From Methylococcales bacterium (lineage in GTDB: Bacteria > Pseudomonadota > Gammaproteobacteria > Methylococcales > Methylomonadaceae): a stretch of DNA of 64,000 nucleotides. The stretch spans positions 24,570 through 88,569 of the forward strand of contig JAQTUW010000007.1 in the NCBI GenBank assembly GCA_028707085.1, read 5' to 3'. The notes under the pieces were generated by a model. It saw only the letters and a program-made list of their open reading frames with translations, was not told where the DNA came from and did no database searches. This document shows positions 21,037 through 29,750 of the stretch, one piece after another; the stretch's first letter is position 1; each line of letters begins with the position of its first letter. A program made the translations under genes and the position numbers.

Positions 21037-21237
21037 ATGACTATCGATCGTATGGTTATGGCGTTTGCAGGATCATTTATTCTGATCAGTCTGGCGTTGG
21101 CGCACTGGCATTCGCAAAACTGGCTGTGGTTCACAGCATTTGTCGGCGCCAATTTGCTGCAATCGGCTTTTACCGGCTTTTGCCCGCTGGCAATGCTGCT
21201 CAAAAAACTGGGTATAAAATCCGGCTGTGCATTTTAA
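21037..21237 (+). CDS. DUF2892-type small inner-membrane protein
   Basis: 66 residues with two hydrophobic helices ([16 protein letters not shown] and [20 protein letters not shown]), then [18 protein letters not shown]. This matches the DUF2892/YgaP C-terminal membrane family, whose members often sit beside sulfur-handling enzymes. ATG preceded by AACAGGAG. It lies 16 bp after the SQR gene and probably anchors or assists it; that role is inferred from linkage. Confidence 0.8.
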   Translation: MTIDRMVMAFAGSFILISLALAHWHSQNWLWFTAFVGANLLQSAFTGFCPLAMLLKKLGIKSGCAF

Positions 21238-21403
21238 GCCGTTTTTTAATTCCGCACTGAACTACCCGGTTTTTACATAGTCATATTATTGGAGATAGTA
21301 GGCGCTCTTCCGGCAGTAAACGGAACGGGTTGTTATAACAGCCGAATCCGCTTCCCAGGCTCAAACCGAGCCAAGCAAGGCCCGTTCCTTGCTGCCGGAC
21401 TTT

Positions 21404-22129
21404 TTAAACCGTCTCCACCCGCCAGTCGCCGTTGTTCCAGCACAGCACTGCGCCGCCGTCTCGCTTCCAGTCAGCCAGTACCCGCCGGTTTGCCGGCTTG
21501 CCGTCCAGCATGAATTGGTGATGCGCCGGGCGATGGGTGTGGCCGTGTATCAAGGTCAGGCAATCAAACTGACGCATGACGCCGGCGACAGTTTGCTGAT
21601 TGACATCCATGATTTCCAGGGTTTTGTTCCGTTTATGAAAATGGCTGCGGAAACGGTACCAGCGCGCCGCCAGCAGGCGGACAAGCAGCGGTTTGGATAA
21701 CACGGATTGCCGCCATGCCTGACTATGCGCTTTTTTGCGAAAAGCCTGATAGGGCAGGTCGTCGGTACAAAGCAGATCGCCGTGGGTAAGTAATACCGGC
21801 ATGCCGGCCAAATCGATTACCGCATAGTCCTCAAGCAGCCTGATCCCGGTTTCCCGGCAAAAAGCCTGGCCCAGCAGAAAATCCCGGTTGCCCTGTAGCA
21901 TAAAAATATCGGTGCCGGATGCCGCCAACTGCCGCAGGGCGGATTTTATGGCCGGATTCGGCGGGGTATTGTCGTCATCGCCTATCCAGGCATCGAACAG
22001 ATCGCCCAGAATATACAGGGCCGCCGCCGAAACGGCGCGATGTTGCAGAAAATGGATAAAACGCCGGGTAATCGCGGTTTTTTCCAGCGACAGATGCAGA
22101 TCGGAAATAAACAGAACATCGCTTTTCAT
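21404..22129 (-). CDS. lpxH: UDP-2,3-diacylglucosamine diphosphatase
   Basis: 241-residue calcineurin-like phosphoesterase that hydrolyses UDP-2,3-diacylglucosamine to lipid X in lipid A synthesis. All metal motifs are present: FISDLHLS, ILGDLFDAWIGDDD, QGNRDFLLG, THGDLLCTDD and LIHGHTHRPAHH. Length matches E. coli LpxH. It follows ppiB with a 126-bp gap that holds a palindrome, and the pair diverges from cysS, as in E. coli. Confidence 0.96.
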   Translation of the reverse strand: MKSDVLFISDLHLSLEKTAITRRFIHFLQHRAVSAAALYILGDLFDAWIGDDDNTPPNPAIKSALRQLAASGTDIFMLQGNRDFLLGQAFCRETGIRLLEDYAVIDLAGMPVLLTHGDLLCTDDLPYQAFRKKAHSQAWRQSVLSKPLLVRLLAARWYRFRSHFHKRNKTLEIMDVNQQTVAGVMRQFDCLTLIHGHTHRPAHHQFMLDGKPANRRVLADWKRDGGAVLCWNNGDWRVETV

Positions 22130-22215
22130 GGGCTATGATACCGATCAGGATAGGATGAGAACACAATGCCGCATGCCCGCGACAGCGCCCAGGACGCTTG
22201 AAACGGGTATGGGCG

Positions 22216-22242
22216 TCGCCCTCTCCCGAAGGGAGAGGGCGA
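22216..22242. repeat. REP-like palindrome between ppiB and lpxH
   Basis: TCGCCCTCTCCC and GGGAGAGGGCGA form a perfect 12-bp stem around a GAA loop. A related but imperfect element (CGCCCTCTCCCCCGGTGGGGAGGGCG) occurs at 62045-62070. Such CCCTCTCCC palindromes recur between genes in many proteobacteria. Confidence 0.65.
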
Positions 22243-22255
22243 GATTTAAAAGCCG

Positions 22256-22837
22256 TTATTCAATAATTTCGGCTTTTTCAATCACGATATCGGTTTTTGG
22301 TACGTCCTGATGGCCGCCGCGATTGCTGGTAGGTTGTTTGGCCATGCTGTCTACCACATCCATGCCTTCCGTCACTTCGGCGAACACGGCATAACCCCAG
22401 CCGCTAGAGGTAGGGCTGGTGTAATCCAGAAACGAATTATCCTTGTAGTTGATAAAAAATTGCGCGGTGGCGGAATCGGGGTCGCTGGTACGGGCCATGG
22501 CGATGCTGCCGCGTTTGTTTTTCAGGCCGTTGTCGGCTTCGTTTTTAATGGGGGCATTGGTGGATTTCTGGCTGAAAGAGCTGTCGAAACCGCCGCCCTG
22601 CGCCATAAAGCCCGGAATAACCCGGTGAAAAATGGTGCCGTTGTAAAAGCCCTGCTTAACATAAGCGATAAAATTGGCGGCGGTAAGCGGTGCTTTTTCG
22701 TCTTCAAGCTGTAGGACGATATCGCCAAGATTAGTGGTCAGTTTTACTTTGGTATGTGTGGTAGACATGTGTTTTTCTGTTGAAAATGAAAGGGTTGAAA
22801 ATAAAAACAGCATAAGGTAAACAAAGGTGCGACGCAT
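22256..22837 (-). CDS. ppiB: Cyclophilin-type peptidyl-prolyl isomerase with N-terminal signal
   Basis: 193 residues. The cyclophilin core starts near [26 protein letters not shown] and includes the catalytic Arg and PPIase signature [15 protein letters not shown]. Ahead of the core is a hydrophobic stretch ([19 protein letters not shown]). The start at 22837 is preferred because AAGGA lies 6 bases upstream, whereas the internal ATG at 22768, which would give a cytosolic PpiB, has no clear site. This suggests an exported isomerase at a locus where E. coli carries the cytosolic form. No AxA cleavage motif is obvious, so it may stay anchored. Confidence 0.88.
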   Translation of the reverse strand: MRRTFVYLMLFLFSTLSFSTEKHMSTTHTKVKLTTNLGDIVLQLEDEKAPLTAANFIAYVKQGFYNGTIFHRVIPGFMAQGGGFDSSFSQKSTNAPIKNEADNGLKNKRGSIAMARTSDPDSATAQFFINYKDNSFLDYTSPTSSGWGYAVFAEVTEGMDVVDSMAKQPTSNRGGHQDVPKTDIVIEKAEIIE

Positions 22838-22950
22838 GGATAATCCTTAAAATCACTGCGGAACGGGAATTCTATGTGTTTTTATCTTGAAAGAGAAGCT
22901 GGAATCTTGATAGATTGCCGGGTCTTTTGCAGTATTCACTCTTTGATAAC

Positions 22951-24363
22951 ATGCTGAAAATCTATAATACCCTGACCCGTAGCAAGCAAGAATTCATCCC
23001 CCGACAAGCCGGCAAGGTCGGCATGTATGTTTGCGGGATGACGGTTTACGACTATTGCCATATCGGCCATGCCAGAGTGATGGTGGTTTTCGATACTGTA
23101 GCCCGCTATTTGCGGCATTGCGGCTATCAGCTTGCTTATGTGCGGAATATTACCGATATCGACGACAAGATCATTCAGCGCGCCCATGACAATCTTGAAT
23201 CCTGCGAGACGCTGACCGGCCGTTTTATCGAGGCCATGCACGCCGATGAGCGCGCCCTGTCTGTGCTGCCGCCGGATAGCGAGCCGCGCGCCACCCAGTC
23301 CATCGCTCAAATCATCGCCATGATCGAAAAACTGCTGGCCGCAGAGTTTGCCTATGTGGGCGGCAACGGCGACGTGTTTTATGCCGTCGGCCGGTTCCAG
23401 GGTTACGGCAAGCTGTCCGGTAAAAATATCGAAGATTTGCAGGCCGGGGAAAGAGTGGACGTGGATACCGCCAAGCGCGATCCGCTGGACTTTGTGCTGT
23501 GGAAAATGGCCAAACCCGGCGAGCCTTTTTGGGATTCACCCTGGGGCGCCGGCCGGCCCGGCTGGCATATAGAATGTTCCGCCATGTCCACCTGCTGCCT
23601 GGGCAACCATTTCGATATCCACGGCGGCGGCATGGATTTGCAGTTTCCGCATCATGAAAACGAAATCGCCCAGTCGGAAGGCGCAACGGGGGAGACTTTC
23701 GTCAATTACTGGATGCATAACGGGTTTGTGCGGGTCAACGAGGAAAAAATGTCCAAATCGCTGGGCAACTTCTTTACCGTGCGCGAAGTGCTTAAGCAAT
23801 ACAGGCCGGAGGTCATCCGCTTTTTTATCCTCTCCAGCCATTACCGCAGTCCGCTGAACTATTCCACGGCGCAACTGGATGATGCGACAGCGGCCTTGAC
23901 CAGACTGTATACGGCCTTGCGGAGTGTGGACTTTGCCAGCGCCATATCCGAGGAGGACAAGGCGGCAGGCATATTATTGATTAATTGCGAGCAACAGTTT
24001 AACGAGGCAATGGATGATGATTTCAATACCCCGGTCGCGCTATCGGTATTGTTTGAGCTGGCAAGGGCGATCAACAGACAAACCAATCCCGGCGTAAAGG
24101 CTTATCTGGGAGGAGAGTTGAAGCGGCTGGCAGGAGACGTGCTGGGCCTGCTGCAGGACGATCCAGACAGTTTTTTGAAAGGCGGCGTGGCAGCCGACGG
24201 ACTGGATGAACAGCAAATAGAACAGTTGATAGCGGCCAGAAAATTCGCCAAGGCCGGCAAGGACTGGGCGCAGGCGGACAGCATTCGCGAACAGTTGAAA
24301 GCGCAGGGCGTGATTCTGGAAGACGTGGCCGGCGGCAACACCATCTGGCGTAGGGAAGGGTAG
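22951..24363 (+). CDS. cysS: Cysteinyl-tRNA synthetase
   Basis: 470-residue class I synthetase. [15 protein letters not shown] opens the family; the zinc and HIGH regions are seen in [31 protein letters not shown] in [13 protein letters not shown], and [10 protein letters not shown] and [20 protein letters not shown] contribute the zinc site. The ORF track begins at a TTG 12 codons earlier; I use the ATG at 22951 by homology, although it lacks a strong Shine-Dalgarno. It is followed 3 bp later by the cyclodeaminase gene. Confidence 0.97.
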   Translation: MLKIYNTLTRSKQEFIPRQAGKVGMYVCGMTVYDYCHIGHARVMVVFDTVARYLRHCGYQLAYVRNITDIDDKIIQRAHDNLESCETLTGRFIEAMHADERALSVLPPDSEPRATQSIAQIIAMIEKLLAAEFAYVGGNGDVFYAVGRFQGYGKLSGKNIEDLQAGERVDVDTAKRDPLDFVLWKMAKPGEPFWDSPWGAGRPGWHIECSAMSTCCLGNHFDIHGGGMDLQFPHHENEIAQSEGATGETFVNYWMHNGFVRVNEEKMSKSLGNFFTVREVLKQYRPEVIRFFILSSHYRSPLNYSTAQLDDATAALTRLYTALRSVDFASAISEEDKAAGILLINCEQQFNEAMDDDFNTPVALSVLFELARAINRQTNPGVKAYLGGELKRLAGDVLGLLQDDPDSFLKGGVAADGLDEQQIEQLIAARKFAKAGKDWAQADSIREQLKAQGVILEDVAGGNTIWRREG

Positions 24364-24366
24364 GTT

Positions 24367-24996
24367 ATGAGCGAAATCAAGCATAAATCGGTTCAGACCT
24401 TTCTGGACGAACTGGCCGGCAAACAGGCTACTCCCGGCGGCGGCAGCGTTGCGGCCCTGATGGGTGCGCAGGCGGCGGCCCTGGTGGCCATGGTCTGCAA
24501 TCTGACCCTGGGCAAACCCAAATACGCCGAGGTCGAACTTGAGATGCAAAGTCTGTTGCTGCAAGCCGAGGCCTTGCGCGATGAGCTGACCGCCATGATC
24601 AAGGCCGATGTGGATGTGTTTGATAAACTGATGGGCTGTTACAGCCTGCCCAAAGGCGCCGAAGCCGAGAAAGCGCTGAGAGCCGGCCGAATTCAGGAAG
24701 TGTTGAAGGAAGCCACCGATGTACCGCTGGCCTGCGCCCGGGCCTGCGCCAAAGCGCTGGCTTTAAGCCGGACAGCGGCCGAAAAAGGCAGTCAGGGGGT
24801 GATTAGCGATGCCGGCGTCGCCGCTATGGCGGCCTATGCCGGTTTGAAAAGCGCGGCATTGAACGTGCAGATCAATGCCGCCGGCCTAAAGGATCGCGAT
24901 TTCGCCGAAGCCAGGTTGGCGGCTTTGCAGGCCATTATTCAGGATGCGGAGCCGCAGGCGGCGGCCATTTACGATCTGGTGAGCGGCAGGCTTTAA
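24367..24996 (+). CDS. fchA: Cyclodeaminase/cyclohydrolase family protein (FchA-like)
   Basis: 209 residues matching the FTCD_C family of formimino-THF cyclodeaminases and methenyl-THF cyclohydrolases: TFLDELAGKQATPGGGSVAALMGAQAAALVAMVCNLTLG, DVDVFDKLMGCYSLPKG, and the late VISDAGVAAMAAYAGLKSAALNVQINAAGL. In methylotrophs FchA interconverts methenyl- and formyl-THF in C1 assimilation. There is no histidine degradation gene nearby, which favours the C1-folate role. It begins 3 bp after the cysS stop and is probably co-transcribed. Substrate assignment is inferred. Confidence 0.85.
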   Translation: MSEIKHKSVQTFLDELAGKQATPGGGSVAALMGAQAAALVAMVCNLTLGKPKYAEVELEMQSLLLQAEALRDELTAMIKADVDVFDKLMGCYSLPKGAEAEKALRAGRIQEVLKEATDVPLACARACAKALALSRTAAEKGSQGVISDAGVAAMAAYAGLKSAALNVQINAAGLKDRDFAEARLAALQAIIQDAEPQAAAIYDLVSGRL

Positions 24997-25184
24997 AGAC
25001 TGTTTGACGGCGCAGGCGTCATGAGCTGTCGCACTGCAATACAGCGCGCCGATTCCTCAACTGCAAGATTGTCGCCGTTCCGGATGGTGAATCGGATGGG
25101 CGAAGAGACTGGCGTAGACATTGTTGAGACAAATCCGGCGACGCGGATTGAGCCGCTAAAAACAGACAAATCAGAAAAAATTGT

Positions 25185-25213
25185 TTGACGAAAAATTAAA
25201 ATCACTGTAATAT
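25185..25213 (+). promoter_or_regulatory. Sigma-70 promoter of the tRNA cluster
   Basis: TTGACG, a 17-base spacer and TAATAT, about 50 bp before the first tRNA. Both boxes are close to consensus and oriented toward the tRNAs. Confidence 0.75.
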
Positions 25214-25265
25214 GCAAACTCTTCACGGGGAGCTTCAGTTTCTCTGAACTAAACGAAGATCAATT

Positions 25266-25342
25266 CGGGGTATAGCGCAGTCTGGTAGCGCGTCTGCTTT
25301 GGGAGCAGAATGTCGGGAGTTCGAATCTCTCTACCCCGACCA
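25266..25342 (+). tRNA. tRNA-Pro (TGG)
   Basis: Full cloverleaf: acceptor CGGGGTA with TACCCCG, anticodon loop TTTGGGA in a TCTGC/GCAGA stem giving TGG, T-arm GTTCGAATC and encoded CCA. First of three tRNAs. Confidence 0.95.
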
Positions 25343-25348
25343 AGATTT

Positions 25349-25425
25349 GCGCTTGTAGCTCAGTAGGATAGAGCATCGGCCTTCTAAGCCGAGGGTCGCA
25401 GGTTCGAATCCTGCCAAGCGTGCCA
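25349..25425 (+). tRNA. tRNA-Arg (TCT)
   Basis: Acceptor GCGCTTG with CAAGCGT (G-T at the terminal pair), anticodon loop CTTCTAA giving TCT, T-arm GGTTCGAATCC and encoded CCA. It lies 6 bp after tRNA-Pro. Confidence 0.95.
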
Positions 25426-25444
25426 TTCCTAAAGAATTCAATAT

Positions 25445-25521
25445 GGTGAGCGTAGCTCAGTTGGTAGAGTCCCGGATTGTGATTCCGGTTGTCGTGGGTT
25501 CGAGCCCCATCGTTCACCCCA
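25445..25521 (+). tRNA. tRNA-His (GTG)
   Basis: The acceptor has the extra G-1 typical of tRNA-His: GGTGAGCG pairs over 8 bp with CGTTCACC. Anticodon loop TTGTGAT gives GTG, in a CCGGA/TCCGG stem; encoded CCA. Its 3' end borders the integrase fragment, so it is the likely integration site of the lost element. Confidence 0.95.
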
Positions 25522-25589
25522 CCAAAATCAATAACATAGCGTACATTTAAAGGGCTTTCCCCTCTCGCTGGTGGGAATCTGGTGGGAAA

Positions 25590-25727
25590 TCATTCGCCAG
25601 CAGGTCTCACTAAACTTGGTTTAACATCATAAATATTCAGCATGCTGGCATTACGATGTCCGCTAGCTTCTTGCTTATTTCCAGTCGTATCCGTTACGCC
25701 TTTTCGCTTCAAATCATGGAAAGTGAA
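25590..25727 (-). pseudogene. C-terminal fragment of a phage-type tyrosine integrase
   Basis: The last 45 codons of a tyrosine recombinase, read on the minus strand to a natural stop: FTFHDLKRKGVTD, then QEASGHRNASMLNIYDVK. These carry the HxxK/R, GH and nucleophile Tyr boxes of the catalytic C-terminus. Upstream of residue F the frame runs into the antisense of an HsdR gene, so the N-terminal 300 or so residues are gone. It lies 68 bp from the 3' end of tRNA-His, the classic position of an island integrase. Inactive as it stands. Confidence 0.7.
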
Positions 25728-26042
25728 GTGATTAAACTCGTGTCCGACCGCAATAATATTGTCGTTATTGCCGACGAAGCCCATCGAACGCAATACGGTT
25801 TTGAAGCTAAACTCAAGGCTGTCAAATCAGCAACGGTTAAGGCAGCGCCCACCGCAGCCAATTATGAATGGGCTTTACAAAAAGTAGTGGCGGATAAACC
25901 GCCGCCTGCCTATCAGAACGCCTTTCAAGTGGGTTATGCCCAGCATTTACGCGATGCGCTGCCTAATGTCACTTTCGTAGCCTTTACCGGTACCCCGGTT
26001 TCTTTGGAAGACCGCGACACCCGTTCCGTATTTGGCGAGCAT
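25728..26042 (+). pseudogene. Internal fragment of a type I restriction subunit HsdR
   Basis: About 105 codons of the helicase core of a type I restriction enzyme R subunit: NIVVIADEAHRTQYGFEAKL (Walker B, DEAH), then GYAQHLRDALPNVTFVAFTGTPVSLEDRDTRSVFGE (motif III, TGTP). Full HsdR is about 1000 residues; both the nuclease and Walker A half and the C-terminal half are missing. It abuts the integrase fragment directly at about 25728. The flanking codons of the 150-aa track ORF are not HsdR-like. Confidence 0.75.
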
Positions 26043-26323
26043 AGCCGCCTACGCCCGCTAACACCAGTTGGCAGACAACGCTGTGCCTGTGGGATGGCGC
26101 TTTCCTAACGGGGATTGAATGTGAACTGAAGTCGCTTGAAGTGAGTGGCTGTATGGGAGGTGCTGATCGGCTTATCAAGGTTCAACAAGGTTCAACAAGG
26201 CGGAAGCCTGTGCTGAGGAAACCGATGGGGTATTCAATCAGGAAGCTGAAGTCACACCCATTACGGCAGACCTTTCGGCATCCGCGGCCGAACACTGCGC
26301 TTAAACAGTTAAAGCTCATTCAT
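26043..26323. other. Degenerate spacer after the HsdR fragment
   Basis: About 280 bp without a recognisable gene. It contains a 10-bp tandem repeat (TTCAACAAGG twice, 26181-26200) and a short open frame (AEACAEETDGVFNQEAEV) of no known family. Probably more scar sequence. Confidence 0.4.
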
Positions 26324-29300
26324 CTAGCCCAGCACAGCAAACAATTGCTGCACATCAGCGTATATTTGCTGAATCAACGCCTCTGGAACATTGGGGCTTT
26401 GATTTAAGGCGGTAACTTGTAGCACCAGCGCCGCCTGCTCCAGTGTCAATCGGTTTTGCGGCACAATTTCGCTGTATAACCAGACGGCTACAGTCGCCAA
26501 GGGCGGTGTTTGCGTCTGTCCGCTTAAGGCTGTCACCTTCAGTACGATTGCAGAGGCCAGCAAATCTATCACGCCGGCGCTGCAATGCTGATTCAGCAAT
26601 ATTTCTGCTGAACGCAGCTTTTGCATCGCTGCTGTCAATAACGGATTTTCTGGCGGAGTTTCCGGTGTAATGGGTTCGAATACGACCCGGGCTTCGGATA
26701 GCGGGGATGCGTGGCCTAAACGTTGCAAACTGCGTAAGGTGCGGACGTCTATTACCGCGAACGGTATATCCTGTTCTGACGATATATCCAATGCGGCCTG
26801 TTCGTCGCTTTCCTGGCAGTGTTCGACCACTGCCAGCAGGCTACCGCTTCTAGCCAGAATACGTTCGATACGGTGTCCAAAGGTGATTTGGATTTTTTCG
26901 ATTAACCGCTTGATCTCATCATCCTGTTCGTCAACTGCATCCGTCGTTTTCGTATGTGCGAATTCTTCGGTATGTTCCTGACTGGGTATAGCGGTCGAAT
27001 CTGCCGAGGGTTCCGATTTGGCGGCGGATTTTTGCAGATCCGCCAAATCGTCAATCAAGGTTTCCAGCATTTTTTTGGAAACGCCGACGATATCTTCCGA
27101 AGCGTTTGGATCAATCACGTTATCGAATAATTCACGTTTGCCTTTCACCAGTTTGGCGACATGTTGTTCGTAGGAATCTTCCGCCAACAGAAGGAAAATC
27201 TGAACGTTCTGTTTTTGGCCTAGGCGATGTATGCGGGCGATGCGTTGATCCAGTATGGCGGGATTCCAGGGCATATCCAGATTGATTAACACAGTTGCCG
27301 ATTGCAGATTTAAGCCGACACCCCCGGCGTCTGTGGAAATAAATACCTGAATCGCATCGTCGTGCTGGAATTTTTCCATTAATTCACCGCGTTTTTGAGT
27401 CGGGATGCCGCCATGTAGATGGACAAAACCTAAGCCCATACTGCGCACCAAAGTCTCGACCATGTCAGTCATTAGCGCCCATTGCGAAAACACGACCGCT
27501 TTGCGATTGCTTTGTACGCATAATTCGTCCAGTAACCTTGCCAGTTCATCCAGTTTGGGCGAACCTTGGGTTTCCTTATCGACCAGGCCGGCTGCGTTAC
27601 AAGCCATGCGCGCCTGTTGCAAGGCAGCCATCAACCGGTTTTGTTCGCTAGGCGTTAATGGCCGCTTTTTGGCGAGGGTCGCTAGTAGTCCTGCTGCACT
27701 TAATGCCGAGTCGTGCAATTCCACCTGCTTATCGTTCATGGCGATGTCTAATATCACTTCGGTCCGATCCGGCAGTTGATCGCTGACCAGCGTACGGTTG
27801 CGGCGCAATACCACCGGAGCAATGCGTCGCCGCAATTCCGACAGGTTGCGGTAGCCGATTACCTTGCCGCGCTCATCAGTGATATGAAAATCCATGAGGC
27901 ATCGCCATAGCGGCCCGAGTACTCGGGAGTCGACCATTTGCAGAAGACTGTAGAGGTCTTCCAGGCGATTTTCCAGCGGTGTGCCGGTGAGGACAAATAC
28001 GTAACGGCTAGGAATCTGTTTTACTGTGGAAGCGAGTTTGGTGCGCCAGTTTTTAATGCGTTGCGCTTCATCGAGAATCAGCAGATCGGGTTTAAGCGTT
28101 TCGCTGATGATCGAAAGGTCTCGCAGTATCAGTTCGTAATTGATGATGAAAAACAAGGCGTCGGCCCGATATTGCACAGTACGATTTTCCGCCGATCCTT
28201 GAATAATTTGCACAGATCGGTCGGTGAATTTTGCAATTTCCCTGGCCCATTGGTGCTTTAAGGATGCCGGGCAAACGATTAGAACCCGATTGACCGCGAC
28301 ATTATCAGTTAACCAGCAGGCGGCGGTGATAGCTTGCAGGGTTTTCCCCAAACCCATATCGTCCGCCAGTAGCGCACGGCCTCTGGAGGCCAGAAACGCT
28401 ACGCCTTCGGACTGGTAGGGAAATAACCGTACCTTGATGCCAGGTAAAACGCCGTTGCTTTGCAGAATTATCCGGCTGATTTCACGGCCCCGCAAGCTTT
28501 GAGCGGCATCTTCAGCGCATTGCTGAACGTATTGCATGACATCGTCGCCTAATAGAAAATCGTCGCGTCCGTAAATCTGTTGCGAAAAACGGAAAAAGTC
28601 TTCCGGCAAACGGCCGTTAAACACGTCTTGCTGGTTAAAAAATTCGCTAAACAGGCGGGCAAGACTTCCTTCTGGTTGAGCGCAGCGCTGTAATCGAATT
28701 ACCGGCCGGGTCGCCGATTCCCAGGCTAGATAGACAAAGGACAGCGTAAAACCCCGATCTTTGAAGGACTGGTATTCAGGGCTTTTTTTTGCATAATGCA
28801 ATACGGCTTCAATGTGCTTGCAGGTGCCGAGCCGATTACTGGCCAGGTCGGGGCAGGTGCAGTAGTTCATGCGCTGATCGAGCGAGCGAATCTGTACCTG
28901 ATACGAGCGTTGCCAATGAGTCGCCGACACCATGGAAGTGGCCTGCCATGTGCCGAAACCGAGATTACCGCTAAGCAGTTTGACTTTAACTTCGTTACGG
29001 CCTTTTTTGACGCGTTCCTGAATAGCTTCCTCAACGGCAGTGCCTAATCCGGCGGCATCCTCAGCGTATTGATTGGCATAGCTGTATAAAGCTGCTATGG
29101 CATGGTTGCAGACGCTATGATCCGTATTGCAATCGCAATCGACAAATAAAGTACCGTCTTCCGCCAAGGATAGGGCGACCCAGTAAATCTCTTCGTCGGC
29201 GTCTTCCACTTGTGCAATCAGGCGCTCGTTTTCCTTATCCAGTGCAATGACCCGGTTTTCGGTAAAATAAGCCAGACCCTGTTTGATCAGTTCGCTGGAG

Positions 29301-29350
29301 GCAATAGAATATAGACGTTCAATGTCGTATAAAAATTGATCGTTATCCAT
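26324..29350 (-). CDS. SNF2-family helicase with tandem SWIM zinc domains
   Basis: 1008 residues from the chosen ATG; the track ORF runs 71 codons further upstream without homology. Two SWIM motifs come first: CDCNTDHSVCNH (C72, C74, C81, H83) and CTCPDLASNRLGTCKH (C164, C166, C177, H179). The SNF2 ATPase follows with DMGLGKT at 331-337, LILDEAQRIKN near 427 and TGTPLENRLEDLYSLL; helicase C has STDAGGVGLNLQSATVLINLDMPWNPAILDQRIARIHRLGQ. The final 250 or so residues after the ATPase are unassigned. Such proteins translocate on duplex DNA and displace bound proteins. It lies between an integrase/HsdR scar and a transposase fragment, so it may be foreign cargo; cellular role unknown. Confidence 0.9.
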   Translation of the reverse strand: MDNDQFLYDIERLYSIASSELIKQGLAYFTENRVIALDKENERLIAQVEDADEEIYWVALSLAEDGTLFVDCDCNTDHSVCNHAIAALYSYANQYAEDAAGLGTAVEEAIQERVKKGRNEVKVKLLSGNLGFGTWQATSMVSATHWQRSYQVQIRSLDQRMNYCTCPDLASNRLGTCKHIEAVLHYAKKSPEYQSFKDRGFTLSFVYLAWESATRPVIRLQRCAQPEGSLARLFSEFFNQQDVFNGRLPEDFFRFSQQIYGRDDFLLGDDVMQYVQQCAEDAAQSLRGREISRIILQSNGVLPGIKVRLFPYQSEGVAFLASRGRALLADDMGLGKTLQAITAACWLTDNVAVNRVLIVCPASLKHQWAREIAKFTDRSVQIIQGSAENRTVQYRADALFFIINYELILRDLSIISETLKPDLLILDEAQRIKNWRTKLASTVKQIPSRYVFVLTGTPLENRLEDLYSLLQMVDSRVLGPLWRCLMDFHITDERGKVIGYRNLSELRRRIAPVVLRRNRTLVSDQLPDRTEVILDIAMNDKQVELHDSALSAAGLLATLAKKRPLTPSEQNRLMAALQQARMACNAAGLVDKETQGSPKLDELARLLDELCVQSNRKAVVFSQWALMTDMVETLVRSMGLGFVHLHGGIPTQKRGELMEKFQHDDAIQVFISTDAGGVGLNLQSATVLINLDMPWNPAILDQRIARIHRLGQKQNVQIFLLLAEDSYEQHVAKLVKGKRELFDNVIDPNASEDIVGVSKKMLETLIDDLADLQKSAAKSEPSADSTAIPSQEHTEEFAHTKTTDAVDEQDDEIKRLIEKIQITFGHRIERILARSGSLLAVVEHCQESDEQAALDISSEQDIPFAVIDVRTLRSLQRLGHASPLSEARVVFEPITPETPPENPLLTAAMQKLRSAEILLNQHCSAGVIDLLASAIVLKVTALSGQTQTPPLATVAVWLYSEIVPQNRLTLEQAALVLQVTALNQSPNVPEALIQQIYADVQQLFAVLG

Positions 29351-29521
29351 AAGAGGTCGTAGGTAAATGTTGGGTTTTGATGTTTTGGAAAAGACTGGTT
29401 TCAAATGAGGGCGTTGCAAAACGACAAATGTCAGCAGGATTTTCCCTGAACAGGGGTGGAAAAGGGCGGCCATTACTGGCAAGATGGCGTATCTGACGCA
29501 CACAGCAACGCCCCGACCACT

Positions 29522-29640
29522 ATGAATCATACGCAACGCACAAACATCATGCAACGTTGGCATGTCATCTGGCGCGATCTAATCCCTGAATTGAAAGACG
29601 AAGTGGGTTGCCTGACGCCGAAATTAGAGAAGCACGTTAA
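29522..29640 (+). pseudogene. N-terminal fragment of an IS transposase
   Basis: Forty codons reading MNHTQRTNIMQRWHVIWRDLIPELKDEVGCLTPKLEKHV. From memory this matches the start of DDE transposases that open MQRWHVxxxELxPELxxEVGxLTPKLEKVIHTLEW. The homology stops after LEK and the rest of the element is missing. It lies 170 bp upstream of the helicase start, on the opposite strand. No terminal inverted repeats seen. Confidence 0.5.
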
Positions 29641-29750
29641 ATGTGGTCGTCTCAGGACGGGTGAAGTGCGCGAGTCGAAGCTGCCCGAATCGGTCGGCAA
29701 CTGACACAAACACAGATTTTTGCAAGTTTTGCCCAAATCAGCGAGCCGTT

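Noticed and set aside
25260-25517. 85-aa minus-strand ORF (RTHDNRNHNPGL..GRIRTCDPRLRRP)
   Set aside because: It is the antisense of three tRNA genes; such GRIRTCDPRLRRP peptides are a well-known false annotation.
29643-29750. Upstream extension of the YkgJ ORF with CxxC motifs
   Set aside because: The extra 36 codons run through transposase scar sequence and have no family match; start placed at 29751.
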